A stretch of 12,422 nucleotides of DNA from Actinomycetes bacterium (GCA_023434465.1 JAEYSQ010000039.1:1-12422); one strand, 5' to 3'; positions 1 through 7,374 are shown, counted from the first letter of the stretch. Notes: generated from the letters alone by a model not told the origin. A program made the numbers and translations.

Positions 1-35
1 GCGCCCGATTCGAGGAGTCCGGGGACGGTGGTGCC

Positions 36-80
36 CCCCAAAAACCGTTGCTGCGCTCCTCATTCCGGAGGTTTTTGGGG
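36..80. repeat. 11-bp perfect inverted repeat, possible terminator of the minus-strand operon
   Basis: The arms CCCCAAAAACC (36-46) and GGTTTTTGGGG (70-80) are perfectly complementary around a 23-nt loop. Within the loop, TCC (57-59) can also pair with GGA (67-69), giving a longer bulged hairpin. It begins 52 bp past the stop codon of the last gene of the minus-strand run, where a terminator would be expected. It is not a canonical intrinsic terminator: the five T residues lie inside the stem and no T tract follows on either strand. It could instead be a dispersed palindromic repeat. The structure is seen directly; the function is inferred. Confidence 0.5.
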
Positions 81-131
81 AACACCCCCGACCCGGACCC
101 TGCAGGACCAGGCGCAGTCCCGTTGGCTGGC

Positions 132-1298
132 TTATGCGCGTTCTTTGGAGCGGCCTCTTGGTGAGGCTATGCCGAGGACCCGCATTGCCTTGATCCCGAG
201 GCCGAGCCGCTCCCGGCCTTCGGTGGCGGTGGCGTCGTGGCCGGAAAGGTCCCGGACCCGTTCGAGGCGGTAACGGATCGTGTGGCGGTGGGTGAACATC
301 TGCTTGGCGGTGGCGGGCACGTTGGCATCGGAGTCGAGATAGGCCTCGACCGTCGCGACCAGATCCGTCTCGTACTGTTCGTCGTAGACGACCAGCGGTT
401 CGACGGTCTCCGAGTAGAAGCTCATCAGCTCCTCTTTGCTGGTCCCGAGCAGCAGGCGGTAAGCGCCGGTGTCCTCAAAGGCGATCGGTGAACGCCCTTC
501 GGCCTCGCCCACGTTCAGCGCCAGCTGGGCTTCCCGGGTGGCCCGCTCGATCTGGTCCGGTCCGCTCGCCAGCCGGGAGCGGGAAATCGTCACGGTCAGT
601 CCGGAAAGGGATCGTGGCAGTTCCCGGTGGAGCGCTTCCTCGACCTTGATCAGGCGCTCTTCCTCGCTGGTCGGGACGACGATGCCGACCACCGCGCCAT
701 CCTCGGATTCGCCCATGCCGGCGATCGCGCCGGAGGCGACCGCACGGATCGTGCGCAGGGTCATGTCGACTACCCGTGATCGCCAGTCTCCCGCCTGCGC
801 GGAACCGGCGTGGGCCCGGACCATCAGGACCCCTCCGCCGCGGGAAAGGTCGCAACCTACTTCCCCGGCCCGGGCGGCTACGTCATCCGGATCGGCCATC
901 GAGCCGTCGAGCAGAGCCCGGATGAATTCTGCGACGGCACCTTCGTTGCCCCATTCGTCGGAGCGTGCCCGTTCGATCTCGAGGGCAGCGAGAGCGGACA
1001 TCACTTCGAGCGTGTCATTGTCGGAGCTTTCGCCGAGATAGCGGGCCTCCCCGACGGTGGTGTCTCCCAGCACCAGTTCGACCGACTCGACGCCTTTGCC
1101 CTTGGCGTTCAGCTTCGTTTCCTGGGCCTGGGTCGCACCGGCGACCGCGAGCACGATCCCGGAACGATCAAGAAAGGCGACCGGAACGCCGAGGACGTCT
1201 GCCGCGGCGCGGGCGAGGCCGGGCAGACCACGGCCGGCCAGGACCGGGCTCGCCAGCCGGGCTGGCGCGGAGGCTTTGGACTTGGAGGAAGCCGTCAT
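132..1298 (-). CDS. PucR/CdaR-type helix-turn-helix transcriptional regulator
   Basis: A 388-residue cytoplasmic regulator. Residues about 25-115 look like a small GAF/PAS-type sensor. Residues about 155-265 match the CdaR GGDEF-like middle domain, which is not expected to make cyclic di-GMP. Residues about 310-375 form the PucR C-terminal DNA-binding domain, with the characteristic THRHTIRYRLERV (336-348). Family members control purine catabolism, sugar-acid use and other metabolic genes; the target here cannot be read from the sequence. The ATG start has a purine-rich GGGGGTGAG upstream that overlaps the stop of the preceding membrane-protein gene, so the two genes are probably translated from one message. 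It is the last gene of the run. An ordinary local activator is likely, but its ligand is unknown. Confidence 0.85.
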   Translation of the reverse strand: MTASSKSKASAPARLASPVLAGRGLPGLARAAADVLGVPVAFLDRSGIVLAVAGATQAQETKLNAKGKGVESVELVLGDTTVGEARYLGESSDNDTLEVMSALAALEIERARSDEWGNEGAVAEFIRALLDGSMADPDDVAARAGEVGCDLSRGGGVLMVRAHAGSAQAGDWRSRVVDMTLRTIRAVASGAIAGMGESEDGAVVGIVVPTSEEERLIKVEEALHRELPRSLSGLTVTISRSRLASGPDQIERATREAQLALNVGEAEGRSPIAFEDTGAYRLLLGTSKEELMSFYSETVEPLVVYDEQYETDLVATVEAYLDSDANVPATAKQMFTHRHTIRYRLERVRDLSGHDATATEGRERLGLGIKAMRVLGIASPRGRSKERA

Positions 1299-1308
1299 CC
1301 GGCAGGAC

Positions 1309-1557
1309 TCACCCCCCGGTGATCGGATTGATCGGATCGATCCCGTTGGAAATCAATACCCAGGCGAGACCGGCCATCACGCCAACCGTGACCAGTCCGC
1401 CGAAGATCAGCAGCGAGAGGAAACCGGCAGCGAATCGCTCCTGCCAACGGCCGAACGAGCTCAACGCCGGCATCAGGATCAACCCGATGAAAGCGGCAAG
1501 ACTGACCAGACCGGCAGCACCGAAATACCAGGCGTTGGTGGATACGGCGAGCACCAT
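1309..1557 (-). CDS. Small two-helix membrane protein, unknown function
   Basis: An 82-residue protein I do not recognise. The ATG at 1557 follows the stop of the DedA-PAP2 gene by 4 bp, so translational coupling is likely. A longer reading from an upstream ATG at 1680 would lie inside the DedA-PAP2 gene and add a Ser-rich non-hydrophobic stretch, so I reject it. Two hydrophobic segments are visible: residues about 8-30, and about 45-69 (rich in Gly, Leu and Val). A short basic loop (FGRWQERF, 35-42) joins them, and a polar tail ends in NPITGG. By the positive-inside rule the loop should face the cytoplasm and both ends the outside. Tight linkage to a lipid-phosphate protein suggests an accessory role, but nothing in its own sequence shows this. 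Confidence 0.7.
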   Translation of the reverse strand: MVLAVSTNAWYFGAAGLVSLAAFIGLILMPALSSFGRWQERFAAGFLSLLIFGGLVTVGVMAGLAWVLISNGIDPINPITGG

Positions 1558-1561
1558 CTGC

Positions 1562-3037
1562 TTAATTTTTGCGCAACTGGCCGCCGAGTAGGGCTGCGAC
1601 TGCGAAAAAGGCGAAGCAAAGTGCGCCAAGTGCCCACCCTCCGAAGACGTCGCTGAGGTAGTGGACGTTGAGATACACACGGCTCAGGCCGACGATTACG
1701 GCAAGTGCGATGCCCCCTCCGACCAGAGCCGCCTTGCGAGCCATGTCGGGTCTGAGGCGGACCGCGATCGTGACCGCGAGCCACACATAAAAGACTGAAT
1801 GGGCGGCATGCCCGGAGGGGTAGGCGAAGCTCCTGACCTCGACCATCCCCCCGGGAGGCCGGGGCCGCGCGATCCATTCCTTCATCAGCTCGATACCGAA
1901 ACCCATCGTGATCCAGGCGAGTACGAGCACGATCGCTTCAGTCCAGTGACGCCGGACCGCGAGAATCGCCGCGACGACCGTGACCAGAGGCAGCAGCACC
2001 CAACTCGAGCCGAGATAAGTCACGACCTTTGCGATCGCGGTCAACCAGCCGGTCTGGATCAGGTCGGTGACGTCGAAGGCCCGCAGATCCCCGGGGGTCG
2101 GCCCGCCGTCATCGAGCAGGATGCCGGCGTAGGCGAAGAGCACGAATGACGCGACCGCGATGATCGCCATCAGGGTCGTCACTTCGAGACCGAAGGTCCC
2201 GCCCGGAGTGAACCGGTCAAGCAGCCAGCGCAGTTCTTTTTCGTAGCGCCGGGCGAGCCGCACGATCCACGCCGTGTACCAGCGCCCTTCCATCCACCTG
2301 ACCGAGCTGACCCGGTTCTCGGGTTCGCGAAAGTACTTCCAGGCGAGATACGAGGCCAGTGAAACGACGATCAGGGTCCCGATCGCCAGGGCCGCGATGC
2401 CGACGACCTCGGCCGCTGCGTCGATGCTGCGGGCGAAGAAGTAGCCGGCCAGCACGTGAAGGGTGATCTGAAGTCCCGCGCCGAGGATCGAGTAGGGAGC
2501 GAAGGCGCGGTACTTCATGCCGGAACTGCCCGCGACAAAGGGGGCGAGGGCCCGAACCAGCCCGATGAAACGGCCGATCAGCACGGTCTTGCCGCCGTGC
2601 TTGTCGAAGTACTCCTCGACCTGGCCGTAGCGTTCGCGGCTTATGCCGAACTTCGAGCCGTGCTTGAGGATGAACTCCCGGCCGAGGCGATGTCCGAGAT
2701 AAAAACTGGTCGAGTCACCGAGGAAAGCCATGACCCAGGCGATCGCAATCAACAGGAAGACGTTGATCTGTCCCAGGCCGGCCACCGCGCCGCCGATCAG
2801 CAGAGCGGTTTCGCCGGGCACCACAAGGCCGACGAAAGCTCCGGTCTCCAGGAAGGCGAGCAGACCGACCACGAGGTAGGTCCAGGCCCCGAGGAAGTTG
2901 GCGAACTCGTCGAGCAGGTGCTGCAGGTCGAACTCAGGGAAGAATTTCTTGTAGAGCAGGAATCCGACTGCGACCGCGACCAGGACCGCGACGATGGCCA
3001 GCCGCTTTCCCCGCTTCGTTTCCGGAACCCTGATCAC
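1562..3037 (-). CDS. Bifunctional DedA-family / PAP2-family phosphatase membrane protein
   Basis: A 491-residue polytopic membrane protein joining two families. Residues 1-235 are DedA (VTT/SNARE-associated fold). E64 and E76, 12 apart, and R156 and R162, 6 apart, match the spacing of the essential acidic and arginine residues of E. coli YqjA. Residues about 285-490 are a PAP2 phosphatase with all three signature motifs: KX6RP (K386 to R393-P394), PSGH (407-410, catalytic H410) and SRX5HX3D (S452 to D463, catalytic H459). A basic linker (about 236-280) lies between. Some DedA proteins flip undecaprenyl phosphate and some PAP2 enzymes remove a phosphate from undecaprenyl diphosphate, so lipid-carrier recycling is a reasonable inference; phosphatidylglycerophosphate or another lipid phosphate is possible. 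The start is GTG with a good GAGGAAA ribosome binding site 8-10 nt upstream that overlaps the ispE stop. Confidence 0.9.
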   Translation of the reverse strand: MIRVPETKRGKRLAIVAVLVAVAVGFLLYKKFFPEFDLQHLLDEFANFLGAWTYLVVGLLAFLETGAFVGLVVPGETALLIGGAVAGLGQINVFLLIAIAWVMAFLGDSTSFYLGHRLGREFILKHGSKFGISRERYGQVEEYFDKHGGKTVLIGRFIGLVRALAPFVAGSSGMKYRAFAPYSILGAGLQITLHVLAGYFFARSIDAAAEVVGIAALAIGTLIVVSLASYLAWKYFREPENRVSSVRWMEGRWYTAWIVRLARRYEKELRWLLDRFTPGGTFGLEVTTLMAIIAVASFVLFAYAGILLDDGGPTPGDLRAFDVTDLIQTGWLTAIAKVVTYLGSSWVLLPLVTVVAAILAVRRHWTEAIVLVLAWITMGFGIELMKEWIARPRPPGGMVEVRSFAYPSGHAAHSVFYVWLAVTIAVRLRPDMARKAALVGGGIALAVIVGLSRVYLNVHYLSDVFGGWALGALCFAFFAVAALLGGQLRKN

Positions 3038-3047
3038 TCTGGTTTCC

Positions 3048-3929
3048 TCAGGTGACTCCGCCCCGGCAAACGATCGCCTGCGGACCTAACCCGGACGCGG
3101 CGACCTCGGCTGATTCCCGGTCCGGGAACAGTCCGAACACGGTCGGCCCGGTTCCGGTCATGCCGGTGAACCCGGCCCCGGCGTCGGCGAGCCGTTCCTT
3201 GCCGAGACCGATCTCCGGCATCAGCGAGATCGCCGCCGCCTCGAGGTCGTTGACCAGCAGGGCCGGATAGGACAGTGGCGATACGGCGTTGGTCGCGACC
3301 GCCCAGAGCCGGCCGGAAATCTCGTCGATCTCCTCCTGGCTTCGTCCGAGCTTCATGCGGTCGGATTCGTCGAACACGGCGCGGGTCGAAAGCCCGGTCT
3401 CGAATGGCAAGAGCACCACCCAGTGCTCGGCCGGCGGGGGCAGGGTGGTCAACTTCTGGCCCACCCCTTCGACCAGGAGTGGTTTCGGATTTAGCTGTGA
3501 CGGTACGTCGGCCCCCAGCAGCAGGGCGAGGCCGGCCAGATCCTCGACCTCGCCGACCCCGAGCCGCAGGATCGCTGCTGCGTCGGCGCTGCCACCGCCG
3601 AGGCCGGCCTGCACCGGGATCCGCTTCTCGATCTCGACCTTGAGCGGCGGCGGTGACCACCCTTCCGAGCGCATCATCCGGATCGCCTTGTTGACCAGGT
3701 TCTCGCCCGAAACCCCCGGGCAAATCACCTGATCGACCAGCGCGTCGGGACCGCCTTCGGAAACGGTGATCGTGTCGTGGAGGGTGAGCGGCTCGAAGAT
3801 CGAAGTCAGCTCATGCAGTCCGTCCTTGCGGCGCGGGCCGAGGTAAAGGCAAAGGTTGAGCTTGGCCGGAGCGATCAGCTCGAGCGGAAAAACCTCCCCC
3901 TCTTCATTGTCCGGATTTTCTTCAGCCAT
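3048..3929 (-). CDS. ispE: 4-diphosphocytidyl-2-C-methyl-D-erythritol kinase (MEP pathway)
   Basis: IspE phosphorylates the 2-hydroxyl of CDP-methylerythritol with ATP, the fourth step of the MEP route to isoprenoids such as quinones and undecaprenyl phosphate. From the ATG at 3929 it has 293 residues, a normal length. GHMP-kinase features in order: APAKLNL with the catalytic Lys (K23), GENL, the phosphate-binding loop PVQAGLGGGSADAA (about 105-118), GADVP with the catalytic Asp (D141), and the C-terminal glycine motif MTGTGPTVFGLF (about 257-268). A GTG at 3935 could add two residues; ATG is preferred, but neither has a strong ribosome binding site. The start lies inside the end of rsmA (8 bp overlap, or 14 bp with GTG), so coupled translation is likely. 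An rsmA-ispE pair is a common bacterial arrangement. Confidence 0.95.
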   Translation of the reverse strand: MAEENPDNEEGEVFPLELIAPAKLNLCLYLGPRRKDGLHELTSIFEPLTLHDTITVSEGGPDALVDQVICPGVSGENLVNKAIRMMRSEGWSPPPLKVEIEKRIPVQAGLGGGSADAAAILRLGVGEVEDLAGLALLLGADVPSQLNPKPLLVEGVGQKLTTLPPPAEHWVVLLPFETGLSTRAVFDESDRMKLGRSQEEIDEISGRLWAVATNAVSPLSYPALLVNDLEAAAISLMPEIGLGKERLADAGAGFTGMTGTGPTVFGLFPDRESAEVAASGLGPQAIVCRGGVT

Positions 3930-4692
3930 CGGCACCGAGGTCGATCATCCCCGACAGCTTTGCGAACTGGGCGGGCGAAAGCGCCTCCGCCCGGATTCCG
4001 GGATCGATCCCCGTTGCCTGGAGACCTTCACGGACCGCCTTCAGGCTGCCCGGGATCGCGAGGTCGACCGAACGGGCCATCGCCTTCCTGCGGTGGGCAA
4101 ACCCGGCCCGGACCAGCCTGCGGGTGGGCTCGTCCGGCCCCGGACCGGTCCGACTGATCCCGATGATCGCCGAGTCGACCCGGGGCTGCGGCCGGAAGAC
4201 CGTGCGACTCACCTTGCGGACCTGGCGCACCTCACCGGTCAGCTGGATCAGCACCGAAGGGGCCCCGTAAGTCTTGTTGCCCGGTGCGGAGCGCAGCCGG
4301 TCACCGATCTCCTTCTGCACCATCACGTTCCAGGCCCGGATCGAAGGCAACTCGAAGGCGGTCCGCATGATCACCGGCGTGGCGACCGAGTAAGGCAGGT
4401 TGGCGACCATCGCCGTGGGCAACGGGTCCAGGGTGGTCAGATCGAACTTGACCGCATCGGCCCAGATCAGGTTCACGTTCGGTCTCGCGATTACCCCGGC
4501 CAGTCCGGGCTCGAGCCCCCGGTCGATCTCGATCACGTGGACGTGGCTGGCCACTTCGGCCAGCCGCTCGGTCAGCACCCCTTCGCCGGCCCCGACCTCG
4601 AGCACCACATCATCGGCCGAGAGCCCGGCGTCCCGCACGATCGCCTCAAGCAGGTTGGGGTCGGCCGGGAAGTTCTGGCCGAGCTTCACCAT
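3922..4692 (-). CDS. rsmA: 16S rRNA dimethyladenosine transferase (A1518/A1519)
   Basis: RsmA (KsgA) places two methyl groups on each of two adjacent adenosines near the 3' end of 16S rRNA using S-adenosylmethionine, and acts as a late checkpoint of 30S assembly. The 256-residue protein shows the LGQNF opening motif (4-8), SAM-binding motif I LEVGAGEGVLT (31-41), the acidic ribose-binding EID (55-57), the catalytic NLPY (98-101), and FRPQPRVDSAII (166-177), followed by the C-terminal helical region. The N-terminus is short: LGQNF begins at residue 4, and its usual following Leu is Pro here. The ATG overlaps the tatD stop in ATGGTGA; the GTG inside it is an alternative start with a 4-bp overlap. 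There is no clear ribosome binding site, consistent with coupling to tatD. Confidence 0.95.
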   Translation of the reverse strand: MVKLGQNFPADPNLLEAIVRDAGLSADDVVLEVGAGEGVLTERLAEVASHVHVIEIDRGLEPGLAGVIARPNVNLIWADAVKFDLTTLDPLPTAMVANLPYSVATPVIMRTAFELPSIRAWNVMVQKEIGDRLRSAPGNKTYGAPSVLIQLTGEVRQVRKVSRTVFRPQPRVDSAIIGISRTGPGPDEPTRRLVRAGFAHRRKAMARSVDLAIPGSLKAVREGLQATGIDPGIRAEALSPAQFAKLSGMIDLGADG

Positions 4693-5450
4693 CCGTAGAC
4701 GCGGGCCGCGTTGGCGGTGACCAGCTCGTCGAGTTCCGGGTAGCTCAGGTTTCTCAGCTCGGCGACCTTTTCGGCCGTCTCGACGACGAAGGCAGGCTGG
4801 TTGCGTTCGCGGCGACGGGACTGCGGGGTCAGGTACGGGGCGTCGGTCTCGACCATGATCCGATCGTCCGGAACCTTCGCCACGGCGTCGCGCAGGCTCT
4901 GGTTGGCCGGGTAGGTGACGTTGCCCGAGAACGAGCAGTAGTAGTCGCGTTCGGCCGCCCTCTCGACCCAGTCCGGGGTCGAGAAGCAGTGGAGGATCAC
5001 GGTCAGGTCCGGGAACTCTTCCAGGGTGGCAAAGATCTCGGAGACCGCGTCCTCCTTGCCCTGCTGATCACGGGTGTGAATGATCAGTGGCAACTCCAGC
5101 CGGGCGGCGATGTCGGCCTGCTTGATGAAAGCCAGCCGCTGGTTGTCCGGGTCGGCGGTGTCCCGGTAGAAGTCCAGGCCGCTCTCGCCGATCGCCACCA
5201 CCTTCGGATCGGCGGCCAGCTCCTCGATGTCCTTCGCGGCAGCGTCGTCGAAGCCGTCCGCGTCGTTGGGGTGACGGCCGACCGCCACGAAAAGTCCTTC
5301 GAAAGCATTCGCCAACGCGATCTGCTCCCGGTTCGAGGTCTCGTCGAGACCGACCGTGAGGATCTTCTTCACGCCGGCCTCGCGGGCCGCAGCGATCACC
5401 TGCTCCGGCGGATCCGGGCACCGCGAGACATGGGAATGCGAATCGATCAA
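4686..5450 (-). CDS. tatD: TatD-family metal-dependent deoxyribonuclease/hydrolase
   Basis: A 254-residue TIM-barrel amidohydrolase-fold protein. Family members are Mg- or Zn-dependent nucleases (TatD, YcfH) with proposed roles in 3'-5' DNA processing and repair. The metal ligands can be read in order: HSH (H5 and H7), GESGLDF (E89), IIHTRD (H125), LHCFS (H154) and VETDAPYLTP (D203). Length is typical. The start is a TTG. No ATG, GTG or other TTG lies between the preceding in-frame stop and the HxH motif, and any later start would lose it, so TTG is forced. It begins 4 bp after the small secreted-protein gene and overlaps rsmA by 7 bp. Genes of this family commonly sit between metG and rsmA in Actinomycetota. 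Confidence 0.93.
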   Translation of the reverse strand: MIDSHSHVSRCPDPPEQVIAAAREAGVKKILTVGLDETSNREQIALANAFEGLFVAVGRHPNDADGFDDAAAKDIEELAADPKVVAIGESGLDFYRDTADPDNQRLAFIKQADIAARLELPLIIHTRDQQGKEDAVSEIFATLEEFPDLTVILHCFSTPDWVERAAERDYYCSFSGNVTYPANQSLRDAVAKVPDDRIMVETDAPYLTPQSRRRERNQPAFVVETAEKVAELRNLSYPELDELVTANAARVYGW

Positions 5451-5454
5451 GCGT

Positions 5455-5865
5455 CTACCGGCGGAAACGGAACGACTTCGTCTTCTTCCGGATGGTTCCG
5501 TTCTTCAGGTTGCGCGCGGTCACGGCAACCTTGAGGCGCGAGTTGCGGTAATGGTTCTTCAGCACTCTGACGCCGTAGTTGGTAAGCACCATGCCGGTTA
5601 TCCAGCCTTGGCCCGCCTCCAGGTTGCGCCCGCCCTTGACCGAAGTGTTGCCGACCGGGGTGATCAAGGTAACCCTTACCTTGGCCGCGCAGTCCTTTGA
5701 GCAGGAGACGATCACCTTCAGTTTCTTGGCCACCTTGACTTTCTTCCCGGCAAAGGGCGCCATCTTGATGTTCATCGGCTTCGCCGCCGAAGCGGTAGAT
5801 GCCATCGCGCCAACGCCAACTGCCGCGATCAAAAATCCAGCACAGAGAATCCTGACTTTCTTCAT
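5455..5865 (-). CDS. Small, strongly basic secreted protein, unknown function
   Basis: A 136-residue protein without a family I can name. It has a classical Sec signal peptide: MKK, a hydrophobic core (about 5-21), and an ASA signal peptidase I site giving predicted cleavage after residue 27. The mature part has 27 Lys/Arg against only two acidic residues in 109 positions, so its pI must be very high. C55 and C59 (CSKDC) could form a disulfide. Alternating hydrophobic and basic residues suggest a beta-sandwich, Ig-like fold. The ATG has a moderate AGGA upstream and lies 9 bp after metG; tatD follows after 4 bp. Binding to anionic wall polymer, DNA or lipid head groups would suit the charge, but this is inference. 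A lipoprotein is unlikely because no lipobox is seen. Confidence 0.8.
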   Translation of the reverse strand: MKKVRILCAGFLIAAVGVGAMASTASAAKPMNIKMAPFAGKKVKVAKKLKVIVSCSKDCAAKVRVTLITPVGNTSVKGGRNLEAGQGWITGMVLTNYGVRVLKNHYRNSRLKVAVTARNLKNGTIRKKTKSFRFRR

Positions 5866-5874
5866 GTTCCGATC

Positions 5875-7374
5875 CTATTCCTGAAGCTTGGGGAAAAGTG
5901 GTTCGGTCTTCTCGACCTTGTTACCCCCGGGCCGGCTGCCGTACGCGGCGAGCCCGAGATCAGCCTGGCCAAGCGCGTCGCAAAGCTTGCCGGCAGAGGA
6001 GGGCAGATACGGGAAAAGCAGCAGGGTCAGCACCCGAAGCCCCTCGGTCAGGCTGTAGAGAACCTGGTCGAGCCGCGCCGAGTCCGCCTCCTCCCGGGCC
6101 AGCGCCCAGGGCTGGGATTCCTCGACGTAACGGTTCAGCCTGCGGACCAGGACCCAGATCTCTTCCAGCGCCTGGCTGAGCTGGGCCTCGTCGAGCAGCG
6201 CAGTTACCCGGTCGGTGACGCCCTCGAAGTCAGCCGCGAGCAGGGAGTCCGGTTTGGCCTCCGGCACCACGCCGTCGCGATAGCGGGTCACCATCGCCAG
6301 CGTCCTCGAGGCGAGATTGCCGAAGTCGTTGGCGAGCTCGGTCTCGTACCGGGTCTCGAAACCCTCGGTCGAGATCGACCCGTCCTGGCCGAAGCTGACC
6401 TCGCGAAAACAGTAGAAGCGCAGCGCGTCGGACCCGAACTTCTCGATCACTTCGAACGGATCGAGCACGTTGCCGAGTGACTTCGACATCTTCTTGTCAC
6501 CCATCAGCAGGAAGCCGTGGATGAAGATCCGCTGCGGCACTTCAATTCCCGCCGCGATCAGGAAGGCCGGCCAGTAGACGGTGTGGAACTTGAGGATGTC
6601 CTTGGCGATCACGTGCCAGGAAGCCGGCCAGTACCGGTCGGTCAGATCTTCCCCTTCGCGGGCGTAGCCGAGCGCTGTGTAGTAGTTGAGCAGGGCGTCG
6701 AACCAGACGTACATGACCTGTTCCGGATCCCAGCTCAGCGGCACCCCCCAGGAAATCTGCGACCGCGAAAGCGAGACGTCTTTGAGGCCGCTTCGAATGA
6801 AGGAAAGCGCCTCGTTTCGGCGGAAGTCCGGCTGGATCATTCCCGGGTTCTCCTCGTACATCCGTTCGAGGTCGTCCTGGAAGGCCGAGAGCCGGAAAAA
6901 CCAGTTCTGCTCCTGCTCGCGGTCGAGAGGGATCTCGTGGATCAGGCAGGTATCACCGGGACCGATCTCGTTCTCCCCCTTGAAGTCGGCGCAGCGCGGG
7001 CAGTACCAGCCTTCGTAGGTTCCCTCGTAGACGTACCCGTTCTCCTTCACCCGCTCGACCACCGCCTGGACCCTTTCGACGTGGCCCTGGTCGGTGGTGC
7101 GAATGAAAAAGTCGTTCGTCGCATCGACCTTCGCCACCATGTCGCGGAAGCTCTCGGCGCTGCGGTCGACCAGCTCCTGCGGCGTGAGGCCCTGTTTCTC
7201 GGCCGCCTGGGCGATCGGTTCCCCGTGTTCGTCGGTGCCGGTCAGAAAGAAGACATCTTCGCCGCGCTGGCGCATGTGACGGGCGAGGATGTCGGCGGCC
7301 ATGGTCGAGTAGGCATGGCCCAGGTGCGGGTCGCCGTTGCCGTAAAAGATCGGAGTTGTCACATAGAAACTCAA
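5875..7374 (-). CDS. metG: Methionyl-tRNA synthetase
   Basis: This class I synthetase attaches methionine to initiator and elongator tRNA-Met. The 499-residue protein has the HIGH signature as HLGH (17-20), TGTDEHG (45-51), a single zinc knuckle C125-x2-C128 with C143-x2-H146 in the connective peptide, the ISWGVPL region (207-213), and KMSKS (295-299), followed by the all-helical anticodon-binding domain. The CxxC/CxxH arrangement resembles the Thermus-type enzyme. There is no C-terminal EMAP-like tRNA-binding domain, so the short form is complete. The TTG start gives MSFYVTTPIFY, which matches the family N-terminus; the GTG at codon 5 would cut into the first strand. The ATP-grasp gene ends 22 bp upstream, the largest gap in the run. 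Confidence 0.97.
   Translation of the reverse strand: MSFYVTTPIFYGNGDPHLGHAYSTMAADILARHMRQRGEDVFFLTGTDEHGEPIAQAAEKQGLTPQELVDRSAESFRDMVAKVDATNDFFIRTTDQGHVERVQAVVERVKENGYVYEGTYEGWYCPRCADFKGENEIGPGDTCLIHEIPLDREQEQNWFFRLSAFQDDLERMYEENPGMIQPDFRRNEALSFIRSGLKDVSLSRSQISWGVPLSWDPEQVMYVWFDALLNYYTALGYAREGEDLTDRYWPASWHVIAKDILKFHTVYWPAFLIAAGIEVPQRIFIHGFLLMGDKKMSKSLGNVLDPFEVIEKFGSDALRFYCFREVSFGQDGSISTEGFETRYETELANDFGNLASRTLAMVTRYRDGVVPEAKPDSLLAADFEGVTDRVTALLDEAQLSQALEEIWVLVRRLNRYVEESQPWALAREEADSARLDQVLYSLTEGLRVLTLLLFPYLPSSAGKLCDALGQADLGLAAYGSRPGGNKVEKTEPLFPKLQE

Noticed and set aside
99..106. The 8-bp palindrome CCTGCAGG.
   Set aside because: Short palindromes are expected by chance at this GC content; nothing around it suggests a binding site.
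1318..1345. Clustered GATCGGAT-like direct repeats.
   Set aside because: They encode the repetitive tail of the small membrane protein (Asn-Gly-Ile-Asp-Pro-Ile-Asn-Pro-Ile) and are explained by the coding sequence.
1558..1680. An N-terminal extension of the small membrane protein from an ATG at 1680.
   Set aside because: The added 41 residues lie entirely within the DedA-PAP2 coding end and are polar; the ATG at 1557 sits 4 bp after that stop, the pattern of the rest of the run.
3856..4698. A 280-codon plus-strand open frame antisense to rsmA.
   Set aside because: Its composition (Asp, Arg, His, Gln-rich, no motifs) mirrors the rsmA codons; rsmA itself is unmistakable.
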